Source: Diabrotica undecimpunctata
Taxonomy: Eukaryota; Arthropoda; Insecta; Coleoptera; Chrysomelidae
Direction of reading: 5' to 3'
Assembly (NCBI RefSeq): GCF_040954645.1
Contig: NC_092806.1
Span: 128,982,952 to 129,046,951, forward strand
Length of the DNA stretch: 64,000 nucleotides
The position numbers and the translations under genes were made by a program. Every line of letters begins with the position of its first letter. Within the stretch, counting starts at the first letter, position 1. Shown one piece after another: positions 33,190-46,441 of this stretch. A model generated the notes under the pieces. The model saw only the letters and a program-made list of their open reading frames with translations. It did no database searches and was not told where the DNA came from.

Positions 33190-33420
33190 GACATTAGGTT
33201 ACACCTTGATAGATGTTCTCTAGCTACACATGCTAACACAGCAGGGCACTCTTTCGATTTTCCAAATGTAAAAATCCTATCCACAGCAATTATTCAAAAA
33301 GATTGTTTCTCGAGATGGCTTTCAATTTTCAAGAAAAAGAAACCATTAACAAAAAGACAGATACCAATAATTTAATCAACTTATATTCATTATTGTTAAC
33401 TTTGGACATTTTGGATAAAC
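33190..33420 (+). pseudogene. Penelope-like GIY-YIG endonuclease C-terminal fragment
   Basis: The plus strand reads HLDRCSLATHANTAGHSFDF, then NVKILSTAI and CFSRWLS, matching the latter half of the Penelope endonuclease (compare SCALVDHHLKTGHNFDF on the other strand). The GIY-YIG part is lost. The family differs from the neighbouring minus-strand copy. Confidence 0.7.
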
Positions 33421-33870
33421 ACGAATCTACTAATACAGACAATTTATCGTTAACAATATAAGTTTCATTATATGAGATGTATGTACAATATCTCTCTTCT
33501 AAAATAAGTATTTTTACCTTTTCTTTTTCAAGAAGTTCAGCGTCTATCAGGTATACTATTACCTTTACATTTTTATCATTTAAGATCTAACGTTCTATCG
33601 TTTTAAGTTGGCAGTAACGAATTCACAACCAATTCTTTTGTTTCTGATAAGAATATTTATAACCTAAATTTTATTTTGTGACTAAGTTCATGTTCTGTAA
33701 TTATTTTAACATAATTTTATTTAAGTGTTTAGGGGTGTTTAAACATCATTTGTAGGGGTCAAATGAGTTGCTCATTTCATTTGATAAACATCACGACAAC
33801 TAACCTCAATTAGTGTAAGATGCAAAATAACTCTTTTTCTGTATTTTGTACTAATTTTGTTTATTGTAGC
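33421..33870 (+). other. Probable 3' terminal region of the plus-strand Penelope fragment
   Basis: No coding. By position it would be the downstream non-coding part leading to hammerhead 5. Confidence 0.35.
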
Positions 33871-33912
33871 ACCCTGATGATGCAAATAAAGATTTTCGAA
33901 AGCTTGGTAGAC
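33871..33912 (+). ncRNA. Hammerhead ribozyme candidate 5
   Basis: On the plus strand: CTGATGA (33874-33880), one extra T, stem II GCAAAT/ATTTTC with one mismatch, GAAA, stem III AG/CT, cleavage base T. Stem I pairs ACC with GGT. It lies downstream of, and in the same sense as, the plus-strand Penelope endonuclease fragment. Confidence 0.55.
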
Positions 33913-34015
33913 TAAAAAGAGTACTTCTTTATCCTATCTTCCGCTGCACACCCAAATATTTGAGTTTTGTATTCTATTTGATCAGCGTTGATTATAAGCG
34001 TTTATCGCTTTTTCA

Positions 34016-34180
<165 letters not shown>

Positions 34181-34189
34181 CGCAATCGT

Positions 34190-34560
34190 GCTAAATGTTT
34201 TGTGCATCTCCATTAGGTCTTGTAATTCGTGTGAACGTCATTCACCTTTGACTTTTACGTATCACCTCGTTTCTTACTGTGTCACTCAGTGTTAGGCCAA
34301 GCATTGTCCATTTTTCTTTTGGGTTTTTCTAACTGTCTAGCTATTTTTCTAGTAAGAGTTTCTGGTCTTTATATACAGACTAGCACGACACACTTTTTAT
34401 ATGTCCTTATATTGATGCTGATGATTTAAAAATGTATCTGAATTTGCCATAGGCAGATCAGCTCAAGGATACTCTTTTTTGTTACCCAGCTGTTCATTTC
34501 TTATGATTTTCACTTTATTTCCCCTCTTCTTCTTTATGTCATGCCTATTTTCTCTGCTAT
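34190..34560 (-). pseudogene. RTE-type retrotransposon C-terminal fragment
   Basis: On the minus strand, with stops: AYGKFRYIFKS, then [34 protein letters not shown]. These parallel KKTAEKLRVTQRAMER and MLGVSLRDR.RNEEIR in the better copies at 47880 and 60885. Heavily decayed. Confidence 0.5.
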
Positions 34561-34569
34561 CTATCTTTT

Positions 34570-35263
34570 GTCCCTTTTGTTGGGGTTACCTGAATAATAT
34601 ATGTGATGATATTAATTTCACATTACCCAGAATCCATCTTATTTTGCTTATCTCCATTATGTCTATTGATAGTGAATTTACCTCCTTAATTGAATTATGA
34701 ATCTTACCTGTTCCCTATATTTTAACATTTCATTTGCAGATCGTGATGTTCATATTTGCGCTACATTGGTAAAGATTTGTTGACGACCGAGAAGGCCTTG
34801 TCCTTTTATAATTGTTATTCTCTGCCGACTCTTAGTATCCGATGCCTGTGACAGTAACATCTTCTCTTCCATGATTTGCCAAATCATATTATTTGTACTA
34901 GGAGTACTTTACGAGTCTTCAATACAGTGGCTACCTATGTAAGTCAGTTGGTCAGTAAGCGAAGGAGTGGTGATAACGGCAATCACTTGGTGAAATTTTC
35001 ATCATATCTGGTTATCCTCACTTAGTTTTGCCAGTAGGTCGATGCAGTTACCGGAGTGGGTCACGTGGAACGATAAGTAAGGGCCGACTGCCTTTTGAGG
35101 ATAATTTGTTTCAAATCACCTCTTATCTATGACTATTTGTGCAAACATTTCAAATATAAAGGGTACTACCTCTTCAACTTACTTGTCACCCCAATTACTT
35201 TATGAAAGTTCTACTTCGAATTCTTGTACGAAAGTGAGCTTTAAATAAAATATTTTTGATATC

Positions 35264-35266
<3 letters not shown>
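34570..35266. other. Unannotated stretch before the LTR element
   Basis: Possibly more of the same decayed RTE copy on the minus strand, but I cannot read a reliable motif. Confidence 0.35.

Positions 35267-35348
<82 letters not shown>
35267..35348. repeat. (TA)n microsatellite, left flank of the gypsy-type element
   Basis: A pure TA run directly abutting the 5' LTR. With the run at 41063 it shows that the retroelement inserted into a microsatellite. Confidence 0.97.
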
Positions 35349-35352
<4 letters not shown>

Positions 35353-36758
35353 ATGATATGTAAAATCGAGAAAAATATTGGTTTGTTTAAAAATATTTCA
35401 AAATTCAATAACATTAAAATAATTCAGATAAGTAGGATAATATCCAACAAACATTTCGGAGAAGGAAAGTTATTAAATCCTTGGATTTCCTGTACTAAAC
35501 AAAGTGTAAGCTTTGCATTTATTTCTTTGTTATACTTGAGTGACCCGCATAAGTTTAAGTGAAAGCCACAGACAATTGAACGGGGTTTTTCAAAATACAT
35601 TAATGCAGCGATTAAAGACAATAGAAGGGATTATAGAAAGTGGTTTTTGTTAGTTTTTAAGAATTATAGAAAAATATTATTTGTAAATAAATTTTAGGAA
35701 ATTTATAAGTATAGGTAAAAATTTGTTTGTTATCGAAATGAAAAAATGGGGGAATTGTGACGAGTTGTGATTGGCGGAGATTGAAAAAGGCGGGATAAGT
35801 ATGTAGAAAAAAGTTTAGCGAGATTGAGGAGAGAAAAAAGATATAGTCAGTTGGTTTTCCAAATCTGTAAGAGGAACAGTGATTGTTCTCTGGCGGTTCC
35901 TGAAATGTAGCAAGCAGTAGTGTTGAATGTTAGTGAGTTTTTGTGGAGTTAGTGTATCTGACAGAAGCTGAAGCAGCAAAATATTGTAAGTCATATTTCT
36001 CTACTTATATTCCAAGAGTCACTGTTCAGGCCAACGAGAGATTCAGTTTATCGTAAAGAGAAGATATTCCAAGAGTCATTTTTCACTCGGGCCAACGAGA
36101 GATTCAGTTTATCGAGAGGAGAAAGGCTATCATAATTTGAATGATTTGTGCTTTTGAAGGAGATCATTAAGGACGATATACTTGCAACAATCTGTGTAAG
36201 ATTGCTGATTACATAGGGAGCGGTTGAGAGGAGATAATATAGTCTACAAGGAACAAGGATTTGGACCACTCATCATCAGAGAGAGATATTTTGTTTTCTG
36301 CAGTTTTTTTTTTCTTTTATTGATAACACAATTTTTACACGTAATTTAGAAAGGATATAAATATTTTGATTAGGAGAGTTAGAATAGTTTGGGATTTTGA
36401 GATTTCAATTAATATTGTTTGTACCATTAATTTTGATTGTTCACGTACGGAGAACAAAATTTTGAGAATCCTTATATGAGATTTGTTTATTGAAAACTTT
36501 TGAGTGTGAATTATTTCATTATTTTTATTTCAATATATAGTGTTAGATCATATGTGTTTTTTATTATTCCGGTATTCTCTGGACCTTACCTTTCACATGT
36601 AATAGCATAGATATTGAAGCACGAATTTAACCCTGAGATAAAAGAATTAAAAATTGTGATAGAGTCATAATCATATCATTTAAATAATTTTAATTAATCA
36701 AAAAAATTAATTAGCTAATTATTGCTTGGCGCACCAAGACTTTAAATATCCCAATAAC
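35349..36758 (+). repeat. 5' LTR
   Basis: It begins TGTTATGATATG and ends CCCAATAAC; the final A seen in the 3' LTR is absent, the next base already belonging to the primer-binding site. An internal 57-bp tandem duplication lies at 36008-36115. A 69-codon frame within it is present in both LTRs only because they are nearly identical. Confidence 0.95.
36008..36115 (+). repeat. 57-bp tandem duplication in the LTR
   Basis: TATTCCAAGAGTCA...GGCCAACGAGAGATTCAG occurs at 36008 and again at 36065 (period 57). The same pair is at about 40311-40418 in the 3' LTR. It could be a duplicated regulatory element. Confidence 0.9.
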
Positions 36759-36778
36759 TGGCTTCCAAAACGTGGGGC
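36759..36778 (+). promoter_or_regulatory. Primer-binding site, tRNA-Lys-like
   Basis: TGGCTTCCAAAACGTGGGGC follows the 5' LTR directly. It resembles the TGGCGCCCAACGTGGGGC sites of gypsy-group elements primed by tRNA-Lys, with differences in the middle. The TGG start complements the CCA end of a tRNA. Confidence 0.65.
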
Positions 36779-37162
36779 TTGAAAATATCGCAGCTTTACA
36801 TTTGAAGGAAGGGAAAGAGATCTGGAATAAGTACAGGTGATCCAGAGATAAAAACATATAACATTGAGGGAATTTGAATTTGAAAGTATTTTGACAATTT
36901 TTCCAGGGAATATAAATTTGATTTATTGTTTGATCGTAGTTAGTGGATATTTACTGCTATTGAATTATTTGATTTTATTTTCTTTACCAATCGTACATTT
37001 GATATTTATTTTGAATTATTTGAATTTTACTGATTGCATATTTGATATTTGTCGTGAAAATTTAATACATTTGGGGAGAAATATTGTCGTGTTCTGAAAC
37101 ATATAGAGTGTTGTAAAATTTCACATTTGGCGGGGACAAAAACAGTAACGAAAAGAAACAAC
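36779..37162 (+). other. Leader between primer-binding site and gag
   Basis: A 384-bp non-coding leader. CAGGTGATCC near 36835 could act as a splice donor, but there is no acceptor-linked frame to use it. Confidence 0.5.
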
Positions 37163-39556
37163 ATGTCGACCACAAGGAGTCAAAGCAAAATGCAAGAAAG
37201 GAAGGAGGATAACAGAGAAGAGGAAACAATTGTTGAAGAAGGATCGGATAATGAAGGAAATGTTACAATAGTTGAGGAGAAAAAAGAATTATCAGGAATA
37301 GATAAAATATTACAAATAATGCAACTCCAGTCACAAAAAATGGATAGATATCAACAAGAAACAAAACAAACAATAGAACTAAATAACAGAAATATAGAGC
37401 AGCGTTTGGAAAACTATGAACAAAAATTAGAAGAAAATGATAGAAAAATGGAAAAGCGTTTGGACAAATATGAAAATGAGGTAAAAGTCTGTTTAGAAAA
37501 AGTCAGAGAAGAAACAGAGAGGAAACTAGAGATGCAGAGAGAAGAAATAGAAACTAAAATGAAAGATATTAAGACTGTACAGAAAAAGGAATTAGAACAG
37601 TTAGAAACAAAATTTGAAATGGCTTTACAAGAAGACAAGAAAGAAATAGAAAAACAAATTGAGGATATCAGAAAACAACGAGATATGGGAGACAGGAGAG
37701 AAGTACTCATCCAAAGTCCGGGTGACATAAAAATACAGTTTGGCGGGGATATTCGGAAAACACACCCAGTACCGTTTGTTAAAAATTTGAAAACCAAATT
37801 ACAACATATTAGATATTTTGACGATTGCAAAGAAACAATTAGAAACCATTTGAAAGAAGGAGCAGCGTTATGGTATGAAAGCAAGGAAGATGAGTTTGAA
37901 AATTGGACAGATTTTGAAAATAAATTTCTCAACTATTTCTGGGGGAAAAATAAACAGAGAGAAATCAACCAAGAGCTACAGAATGGAAAATATCACGAAA
38001 AAATGGGAATATCTGAAGAAAGATATGCTTTGCAGATATATAACAATTCAAAATATCTAGAATACAAATATTCTACCGAACAGCTGGTAGAAATGATCAG
38101 CAGACATTTTGAGGAAACGTTGGAAGATCACGTGATTTTGAGAAACTATCAAGATATTGATAGTTTGTGCCAATTCCTTCAATTAAAAGAAGCGAAAAGA
38201 AAAGAAATGAGAAATAGAAGACAACATGACCAATATAATGGACCGGAAAGAAGGTATTCATCAAATTATGACCAGAGATACCGACATCTTAGATCAACAA
38301 ACGAATATCGGCCGAGAAATTACAATAATTACAATAGACAACAAAATTACGATAACCGGAATGATACACAAAATAGAACAAATGAAAATCACAACAGGAA
38401 TAGAGATGCACAAAATCCTCCGAATAGGAATACTAACGAACAAAGGGACGATAGAAATAACAAGAGCTACCAACAACAAAATAGAAGGGAGATGAATCAT
38501 GTAGCAATAGGAAACGACAGACAAATTTCTAATTCTAATCTAATATTTTTAGATGCATTTATAAAACATAAAGCGATTAAAATTGTGATTGATTCTGGAT
38601 CGGAGATATCGCTAATCAATAAAAAACTAGTAAAAGAATTAAATTTGGACAGATTTGTGTATAAGATTCCTAGGGTTGATTTAGTGGGTGCAAACAATAA
38701 AAATTTGACGACAGTAAACGAAGGCTTGGGAGTACAGATAAGAGTGGGAAACAAATTCCATATTATGAAATGTGTGGTGATTGAAGATTTAAATCATGAT
38801 ATGATAGCGGGAATTGATGAATTGAGGAAAAAAGATATCACCATAAATTTTTCGGAAAATAAACTGGAAATCAGAGCAGAACCAGACAACACAGGAGAAG
38901 AAAAGCAAACAGATAGGAAAACAAATTCTGGAAGGATCAATGCACAGGAAAAACGCAAAGAAATCGATATGACTGTAGAGGATAAACCGAAAGTACAAGA
39001 ACAAGATCTAACAGAAAAGAAAAAGAGAAGGAAGAAAAAGAAGAAGAGTTCGAAAAGAAAGCAGGAAAATAAGATGGAGACCAGAGAAAAACAGGAAATA
39101 GAAGGTACAGAAGAATTGTTGGCAACCGACGATAAAACAGAATGGAAGCAGGAAGAAAAAGAAGGTATCATCAGAGAAATGAAAGGAATAGAAACATGGT
39201 GCTCGGAATACCAAAGGGAATTAGAGGATAAAAAGAAAACAGAAGAAAAAATGGCACTGGTGGACGAGAATCCAGAATTTTGTGAAGAAGTATTATGGAC
39301 AGTGAACACATGTGAACAAAAGGTGGATGAAAAAAAAATAAATTGTGGAAAAAACATGGAGAAGGAAATAGAGAAGATTTTAGGAAACCATGGAGATTTT
39401 GTTAATAAAGTAAATCAAGTGGTTAAAAATTATGAACTTTCTTTTAAGGGAAAATACTTGGAAAAATTTAAAACGAAAATATATCCAATCCCGTATAAAG
39501 ACAGGCAATATACGGGGTATTTTAACATTCACGACATTTGTCAGTATCATAAGTAG
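37163..39556 (+). CDS. gag-pro: Gag-protease protein with a relic of pol (797 codons)
   Basis: The first ATG is at 37163 (MSTTRSQSK); the open frame extends a few codons upstream without ATG. Residues about 45-185 form a long Glu/Lys-rich coiled coil. About 190-355 resemble a Ty3-type capsid (FGGDIRKTHPVPFVKNLK, AALWYES, WTDFENKFLNYFW). About 355-455 are Asn/Arg-rich, replacing the usual CCHC zinc knuckle, which is absent. A retropepsin follows: IVIDSGSEISLIN with catalytic Asp near 477, and MIAGIDEL near 546. A Lys/Glu-rich linker (about 575-725) leads to a segment like the region just before reverse transcriptase (FVNKVNQVVKNYE, IYPIPYKDR). The frame then runs into 16 foreign residues ending HDICQYHK and stops, so pol was removed by a large in-frame-reading deletion. 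No stop or frameshift interrupts it. Confidence 0.9.
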   Translation: MSTTRSQSKMQERKEDNREEETIVEEGSDNEGNVTIVEEKKELSGIDKILQIMQLQSQKMDRYQQETKQTIELNNRNIEQRLENYEQKLEENDRKMEKRLDKYENEVKVCLEKVREETERKLEMQREEIETKMKDIKTVQKKELEQLETKFEMALQEDKKEIEKQIEDIRKQRDMGDRREVLIQSPGDIKIQFGGDIRKTHPVPFVKNLKTKLQHIRYFDDCKETIRNHLKEGAALWYESKEDEFENWTDFENKFLNYFWGKNKQREINQELQNGKYHEKMGISEERYALQIYNNSKYLEYKYSTEQLVEMISRHFEETLEDHVILRNYQDIDSLCQFLQLKEAKRKEMRNRRQHDQYNGPERRYSSNYDQRYRHLRSTNEYRPRNYNNYNRQQNYDNRNDTQNRTNENHNRNRDAQNPPNRNTNEQRDDRNNKSYQQQNRREMNHVAIGNDRQISNSNLIFLDAFIKHKAIKIVIDSGSEISLINKKLVKELNLDRFVYKIPRVDLVGANNKNLTTVNEGLGVQIRVGNKFHIMKCVVIEDLNHDMIAGIDELRKKDITINFSENKLEIRAEPDNTGEEKQTDRKTNSGRINAQEKRKEIDMTVEDKPKVQEQDLTEKKKRRKKKKKSSKRKQENKMETREKQEIEGTEELLATDDKTEWKQEEKEGIIREMKGIETWCSEYQRELEDKKKTEEKMALVDENPEFCEEVLWTVNTCEQKVDEKKINCGKNMEKEIEKILGNHGDFVNKVNQVVKNYELSFKGKYLEKFKTKIYPIPYKDRQYTGYFNIHDICQYHK

Positions 39557-39636
39557 ATTTTAATAACATAGTGAAATAATTTGATCCTAGAAAACTTTTG
39601 TCATTTTTAAAATTTAACAAAGAGTTTTCGGCAGAT

Positions 39637-39650
39637 CAAATGGCGGGGAT
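39637..39650 (+). promoter_or_regulatory. Polypurine tract
   Basis: CAAATGGCGGGGAT lies one base before the 3' LTR. Its GGCGGGGA core would prime plus-strand synthesis. The same core occurs at 37131 and 37742 in the gag leader and capsid region. Confidence 0.6.
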
Positions 39651-39651
39651 T

Positions 39652-41574
<1,923 letters not shown>

Positions 41575-41608
41575 ACATTATATATTGTATATACATATAT
41601 ATACATTG

Positions 41609-41648
<40 letters not shown>

Positions 41649-41730
41649 TATATATATATGTATTAAATATATATATACATGTATATATGTATATATGTAA
41701 TATATGTATTAAATAATTAATATATATACA
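41575..41730. repeat. TA/TATG low-complexity tract
   Basis: Mixed (TA)n and TATATG/TACATA words, an impure microsatellite. Confidence 0.9.
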
Positions 41731-42520
41731 ATTCTGTTAAATCGAATCTGGTCCATCCAAAATACTGGTGTCGATGACGGTCGCACATAAATACACAAGA
41801 TCTTAATCTTTGCAGTGTTTCGGAGAGAATATAAGTAGATCTTATGGATTTTGCAACTACACTTGTATTTGGTATCTTAGTAGGAAGGTTATAGTCTGCA
41901 CTTCTCCATGTAATCCGACTCCCAGGAGATTGAAATTTCTTCAACGACAGTAAAGGTCGTTACCAGGTGAGATTTTCTCGTGGCCCTATATGCTGAGGAA
42001 TGACTTGCCAATACGAGTTCTTTTTAGAGGATCTTGTAAATCGATTAATATAGCCAAAAACCTTTTCCTTGATTTAAGTCTTCGTGCTGTGGCTTAATAA
42101 TTATGGAGTGAATATCGAGGGTCTTTAGTTTGTTTCTGTGGTTTCAGAACTGTAACAACTTATGTTTTGATATCAGATGGTGCGATACCAACAATAGGAT
42201 AGAGCTTAATTATGAATGTAGATGAGAATCTCATGAGAATGAGAATCTCGTACATCCACTAATGACTATTGCTGACTCATTGATAGCTACATCGACATGT
42301 CTGATATGACTGATGCTTCCCATACTGGTACAACATATTCTCTAGCTGAAACGCAGAGTTCAGCACAGATGTGTGAACAACATTTGTGTTTAACAAGGTT
42401 GTCGAGAATATTATATCGAGCTGTTAGCTTGCCTTTTACATTTTAACAAGGTATTTAGAGGAAACACAGTATTCAACAGCTTCTCTACCCCATTGTTCAG
42501 TTTTCTGCATGTCTCTCTAT
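41720..42520 (-). pseudogene. C-terminal remnant of a jockey-like non-LTR ORF2
   Basis: On the minus strand with many stops: LNSAFQLENMLYQYGKH, then LYPIVGIAPSDI, DPRYSLHN, RLKSRKRFL and SPGNDLY, GVGLHGEVQT. These follow the post-polymerase order of jockey-group elements (cysteine-rich end not legible). Decayed; limits approximate. Confidence 0.5.
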
Positions 42521-42569
42521 TATGAAAGTGGAAGAATCATACTTAGAGTCTCTCCCCAATTTATGAGAT

Positions 42570-43956
42570 TTGCGAAAACTGTCTGATAATATTGGGCTTT
42601 AATCGGTTAAGAAAAGTGTAAAAACATTTTTTTGGGGCATGTTGTTACAGAAAACCGTTGAAAAAAGTTTCTTGGTGTAGCCATATTTTAAACAATATAT
42701 TCGTAATTTTTAGTTACAAAAGAGTTAAAATATTTGAAAAAGTAATTTAAACTTAAAATCAACATTGATAGTACATATATATTAAATCACAATACACAGA
42801 AAAATTAAGATAACAAATTTATTTCATCAAGCAAATATCTAATGCCTCCGGTTACTGGTAAATGATGAAAGCATACTCTTGTCGGTGTGTCGGTGTTGCG
42901 ACATTTAGCACTTATTACCTGTCCCCAAAATTGTGTGCGATGCAGAGTTTATAGCGTAGAAGATAATAATTGCATTTTAAAATCGTAAAAAGTTCTCTTA
43001 TTGTATTCGCGGCAGTTTATACTGGTCTTTTTATTTATTTTATCATAATTTTTTAAGCAAATTTAAGATTATTTACGTGACAAAATAGGGTAGACTCCAT
43101 TATAAATCACGAATGACCATGAGAAATGTTTTTGTGTAATTTTAATCAACCGTTCAAACATTACCATCGCGGGTAAACTCACGATATAATTTGTTTCTTA
43201 TGGAGAGAATGTGTTTTATCAGATATAATTTTCACGCCAAAATTTAAACAATAAAACATAGGTAAACAAATCCCGCCTGACAGATTTGTTGTAAATCGTT
43301 CATACATAAAATGATAAAAATACAGGTTTGAGCCTCAGTGGCGTACCTATGTCACTCATCTTTATTATACATGATAAATGTCTAGTACAGGAGAGATTCT
43401 TCTGAAGATAAAAATCATTTTGTTGTATGAAAATTAGTTCAATGAATAAAGAGAATATTTACAGCGGTACGAACGCTTTTTGAAGTCGGTAAAAAAAATT
43501 TAAATCAATTTTTTACCTGTTTTTTAAAACTTCCTGTAAACGGTAGTTAGTCAAAAAACAGTACATAGATTCTCAATGTTCCAGAAATGCAACTTTTTAA
43601 GTACCGTTTTTTTATTACACTTTAGCATGGGTTTCGGTGACATTAAAATATTATCGCGGATTTTGTAACAAGTATTGATCTTGCCTCAATTATTTTTTAA
43701 TATCTCTTATGCTAATATAAGAATCAATATCACGTGCACTTCCTTCGAACAATTGTTCAATACTAGATGATTTTTAATCTTACCGTATAAAAAACTTGTG
43801 ATTTACCGCTATGTAAACTACAATATTTAATACTATACGCTACTATAAAACGAATACGTTACAGTTCATTCGATTTGATTTAAGTCCTTTGAGAATTCGA
43901 TGAATGTATTTAGTGCGTCCATTTTTTACAGAATTTACTTCATGTGAACAGTTCTA
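42570..43956. other. Unannotated stretch, about 1.4 kb
   Basis: No recognised domain or repeat on either strand. Confidence 0.4.
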
Positions 43957-43958
43957 TA

Positions 43959-45802
43959 CACTGTGTCCGTAAAGTATGGAAGAAATTCTTTTTTAGCTAA
44001 ACAGAGCATTTTAAGAAATAATCCTGAAACACGTCGATTTTTTATTTTAATTTACCGTATTTTAAAATAATATTCTAATATACAGGGTGAATTACTTTCG
44101 AGTAATGACGTTACCATCATTTTGTTTTAAATGGAACACCCCCATTTTGTCTTAATTTTCTGATTACTCTAGCTGAGCTGATTCCAAAAATGTATCACAT
44201 GTAGATTCAAATTGGTACAGGGTACACAAAAATACAATAGTTTTGTGTGTGCTCATAAAGTAACGCGTTAGTTAAATTAACAATACTATCAAAAATACTT
44301 ATTGTCTAGCGGACAGATTATGATGAAATACATGACTTTATAAATGTTCGAACCTTGCTGTATTTGACAGTAACCCCAACGTTGTACAAATTCTTGTAAT
44401 TCTTGAATATATACTGTTTTCGTTTGATACACAACATTCTTCAAATGGCCCCACATAAAATAATCCAAAGGATTGAAATCTGGTTCGAAAAATTTCCGAA
44501 CAGGTGGATTGGTAGGATTCGGTATCCGAACGCATAATGTGGAGGTGCACCATCCTGTTGAAACCATAAACTTTCATCAAAACCTCCAGGATTACGTCTG
44601 CTGGGAAACAAATTACGTAAAGTATGTACGAGATACCCCGTTAAAAACTCAAGGTACATTGCCCCGTTTAAATTATATTCGAAAAAGTAGGGTCCGATGA
44701 TTCGATTTCTTACAATTGCAGCCCATACATGTACCTTTTGCGAGTATTATGTATGATGCTCACGCATCCAGTGTGGGTTTTCTTTTGCCCAGTATCTACA
44801 ATTCTGACGATTTACCTCGCCATTTAACGTGAAAGTGGCCTCATCAGAAAAAATAATGTTTTGTACCAAGAGAGGGTCTCGTTGGCAGTTATCCATCATT
44901 GCTTCGCAAAATTGCATTTTTCTATCGGGATCATCTTGGTTTAATTCCTGCACAAGTTTGATTTTATAAGGATGCCATTTTTCAAGCTTTAATAGTTTGT
45001 GTACCGTTGTTTTGCTAACACCGATATCGCGACTAACATTACGCACAAAAGTGTGCGCATCTTCTTCAAAACTAAGTAAAACATTTAATGCTGTATCAGC
45101 ATTTGCAGAGGGACGACCTTGATTTCCGTGCATTTTCAACCGTACCAGTTTCTCGAAATTTCTTTTCAATCTTACTGACTGTTGAACGCGTTATAGGTTT
45201 TTCTGGATATTTATCATTAAACAAATTACACACTTCCATCTGAGTTCGCGATCTGCCTCCATATCCAATTATCATAAGTATTTTAATTCTTTGATTTACA
45301 CTTAACTTCATTTCTACTTCAAATTAAATCTAAGCAATAATTAAAAAATTCACAAATACCAAAAATATTGTAGTACTAAATTGTCACTGACCATCAATAA
45401 ATTACTAAACAAATAATGACATTTAACAAAAACATAGCATACTATGTTTCTTTTAAATTAATAAGAAATAATTTCTTTCATATTCTGTCCGCTAGACATT
45501 TTTTGTATTGTTAATTTAACTAACGCGTTACTTTATGAGCACACACAAAACTATTGTATTTTTGTCCACCCTCTACCAATTGAATCAACATGTGATACAT
45601 TTTTGGAATCAGACAAAATGGGGGTGTTCCATTAAAAAAAATAACGATGACGTCATTACTCGAAAGTAATTCACCCTGTATATTAGAATATCATTTTAAA
45701 ATACGGTAAATTAAAATCAAAAATCGACGTGTTTTAGAATTATTCCTTAAAATGGTCTCTTTAGCTAAAAAAGAATTTGTTCCATACTTTACGGACACAG
45801 TT
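43959..45802 (-). mobile_element. Mariner-type transposon with inverted repeats of about 330-365 bp
   Basis: The ends read ACTGTGTCCGTAAAGTATGG in inverted orientation. Similarity continues inward through ATACAGGGTGAATTACTTTC, AATGGAACACCCCCATTTTG and TAACGCGTTAGTTAAATTAA, so the arms are about 43959-44323 and 45475-45802. TA flanks both ends (43957-43958, 45803-45804). The single gene is on the minus strand. Arms this long are unusual for mariner-type elements. Confidence 0.88.
44289..45311 (-). pseudogene. Mariner-type transposase, frameshifted
   Basis: The ATG at 45311 starts KLSVNQRIKILMIIGYGG, a helix-turn-helix region (PITRSTVSKIEKKFRETG). A frameshift near 45130 passes to GNQGRPSANADTAL, DIGVSKTTVHKLLKLEKWHP, then the first catalytic block IIFSDEATFTLNGEVN. 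After a stop near 44747 comes VHVWAAIVRNRIIGPYFFE and FQQDGAPPHYAF with the second Asp. Another shift gives PDFNPLDYFMWGHLKN with the third Asp. All three acidic residues remain, but three or more frame breaks prevent expression. The stop lies at 44289, inside the left inverted repeat. Confidence 0.88.
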
Positions 45803-45889
45803 TATATAATATACGCACCACCATTTATTCGGTAAGACTGAATACTATAAAAGAACGTGCACAACATTACCATAGGAATGAGGCATATA

Positions 45890-46340
45890 ACACATCATCA
45901 TCTGGCTTTACAACCCTACACAGATTCTAGTCTCCTATATTTTTCTATTTTTTTCCAATATTCCCTATCCATCGCTTACATTTTTCTTATCTCCTTTGAT
46001 ATTGTCATTGTATCTTTTCCTGAGTCTTCCTTTTCGTCTCTACCAAATAAATGTTTCTATCTACTTCAGACATTATATTTTAATGTGTTTAATGATATCT
46101 TGTTCTTGGTATATGCTGCAGTTTAGAGTTGTACCATCTTTTCCACACACCACTGTCATGCATCGCTCCGCACCAATCCTCTTAGTAACTTCCTCTTAAA
46201 ATAACCCAAACTATTATTTCTTTTTGTCAATTGCCTATTGCCTATGTATTTTGTTCTTTTGGTGTTTATTATAAAACCCATATTGTTGGCTGCGTCTTTT
46301 AGCGCTATAAGCTTCTCGTACATCTTTATTCGCATAACGC
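45890..46340 (-). pseudogene. RTE-type retrotransposon 3' fragment, internally deleted
   Basis: On the minus strand: ANNMGFIINTKRTKYIG (polymerase thumb start, like GLKIN..KTK.M), followed after a deletion by RKGRLRKRYNDNIKGD (the GRPRKRW tail) and a final CATCATCATC-type end. Decayed. Confidence 0.55.
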
Positions 46341-46441
46341 ATCCTTAGAAGCACTAAACAATTAGGACAGGAAAATTTTGCACTATGCTGCTTTCATAAT
46401 ATTTTAAAAACATCAGTTACTAATGTTTAAAACTACTGATC

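Noticed and set aside
37414..39357. Minus-strand frames of up to 187 codons opposite gag
   Set aside because: Ser/Phe-rich shadows of the Lys/Glu-rich gag frame, without known motifs.
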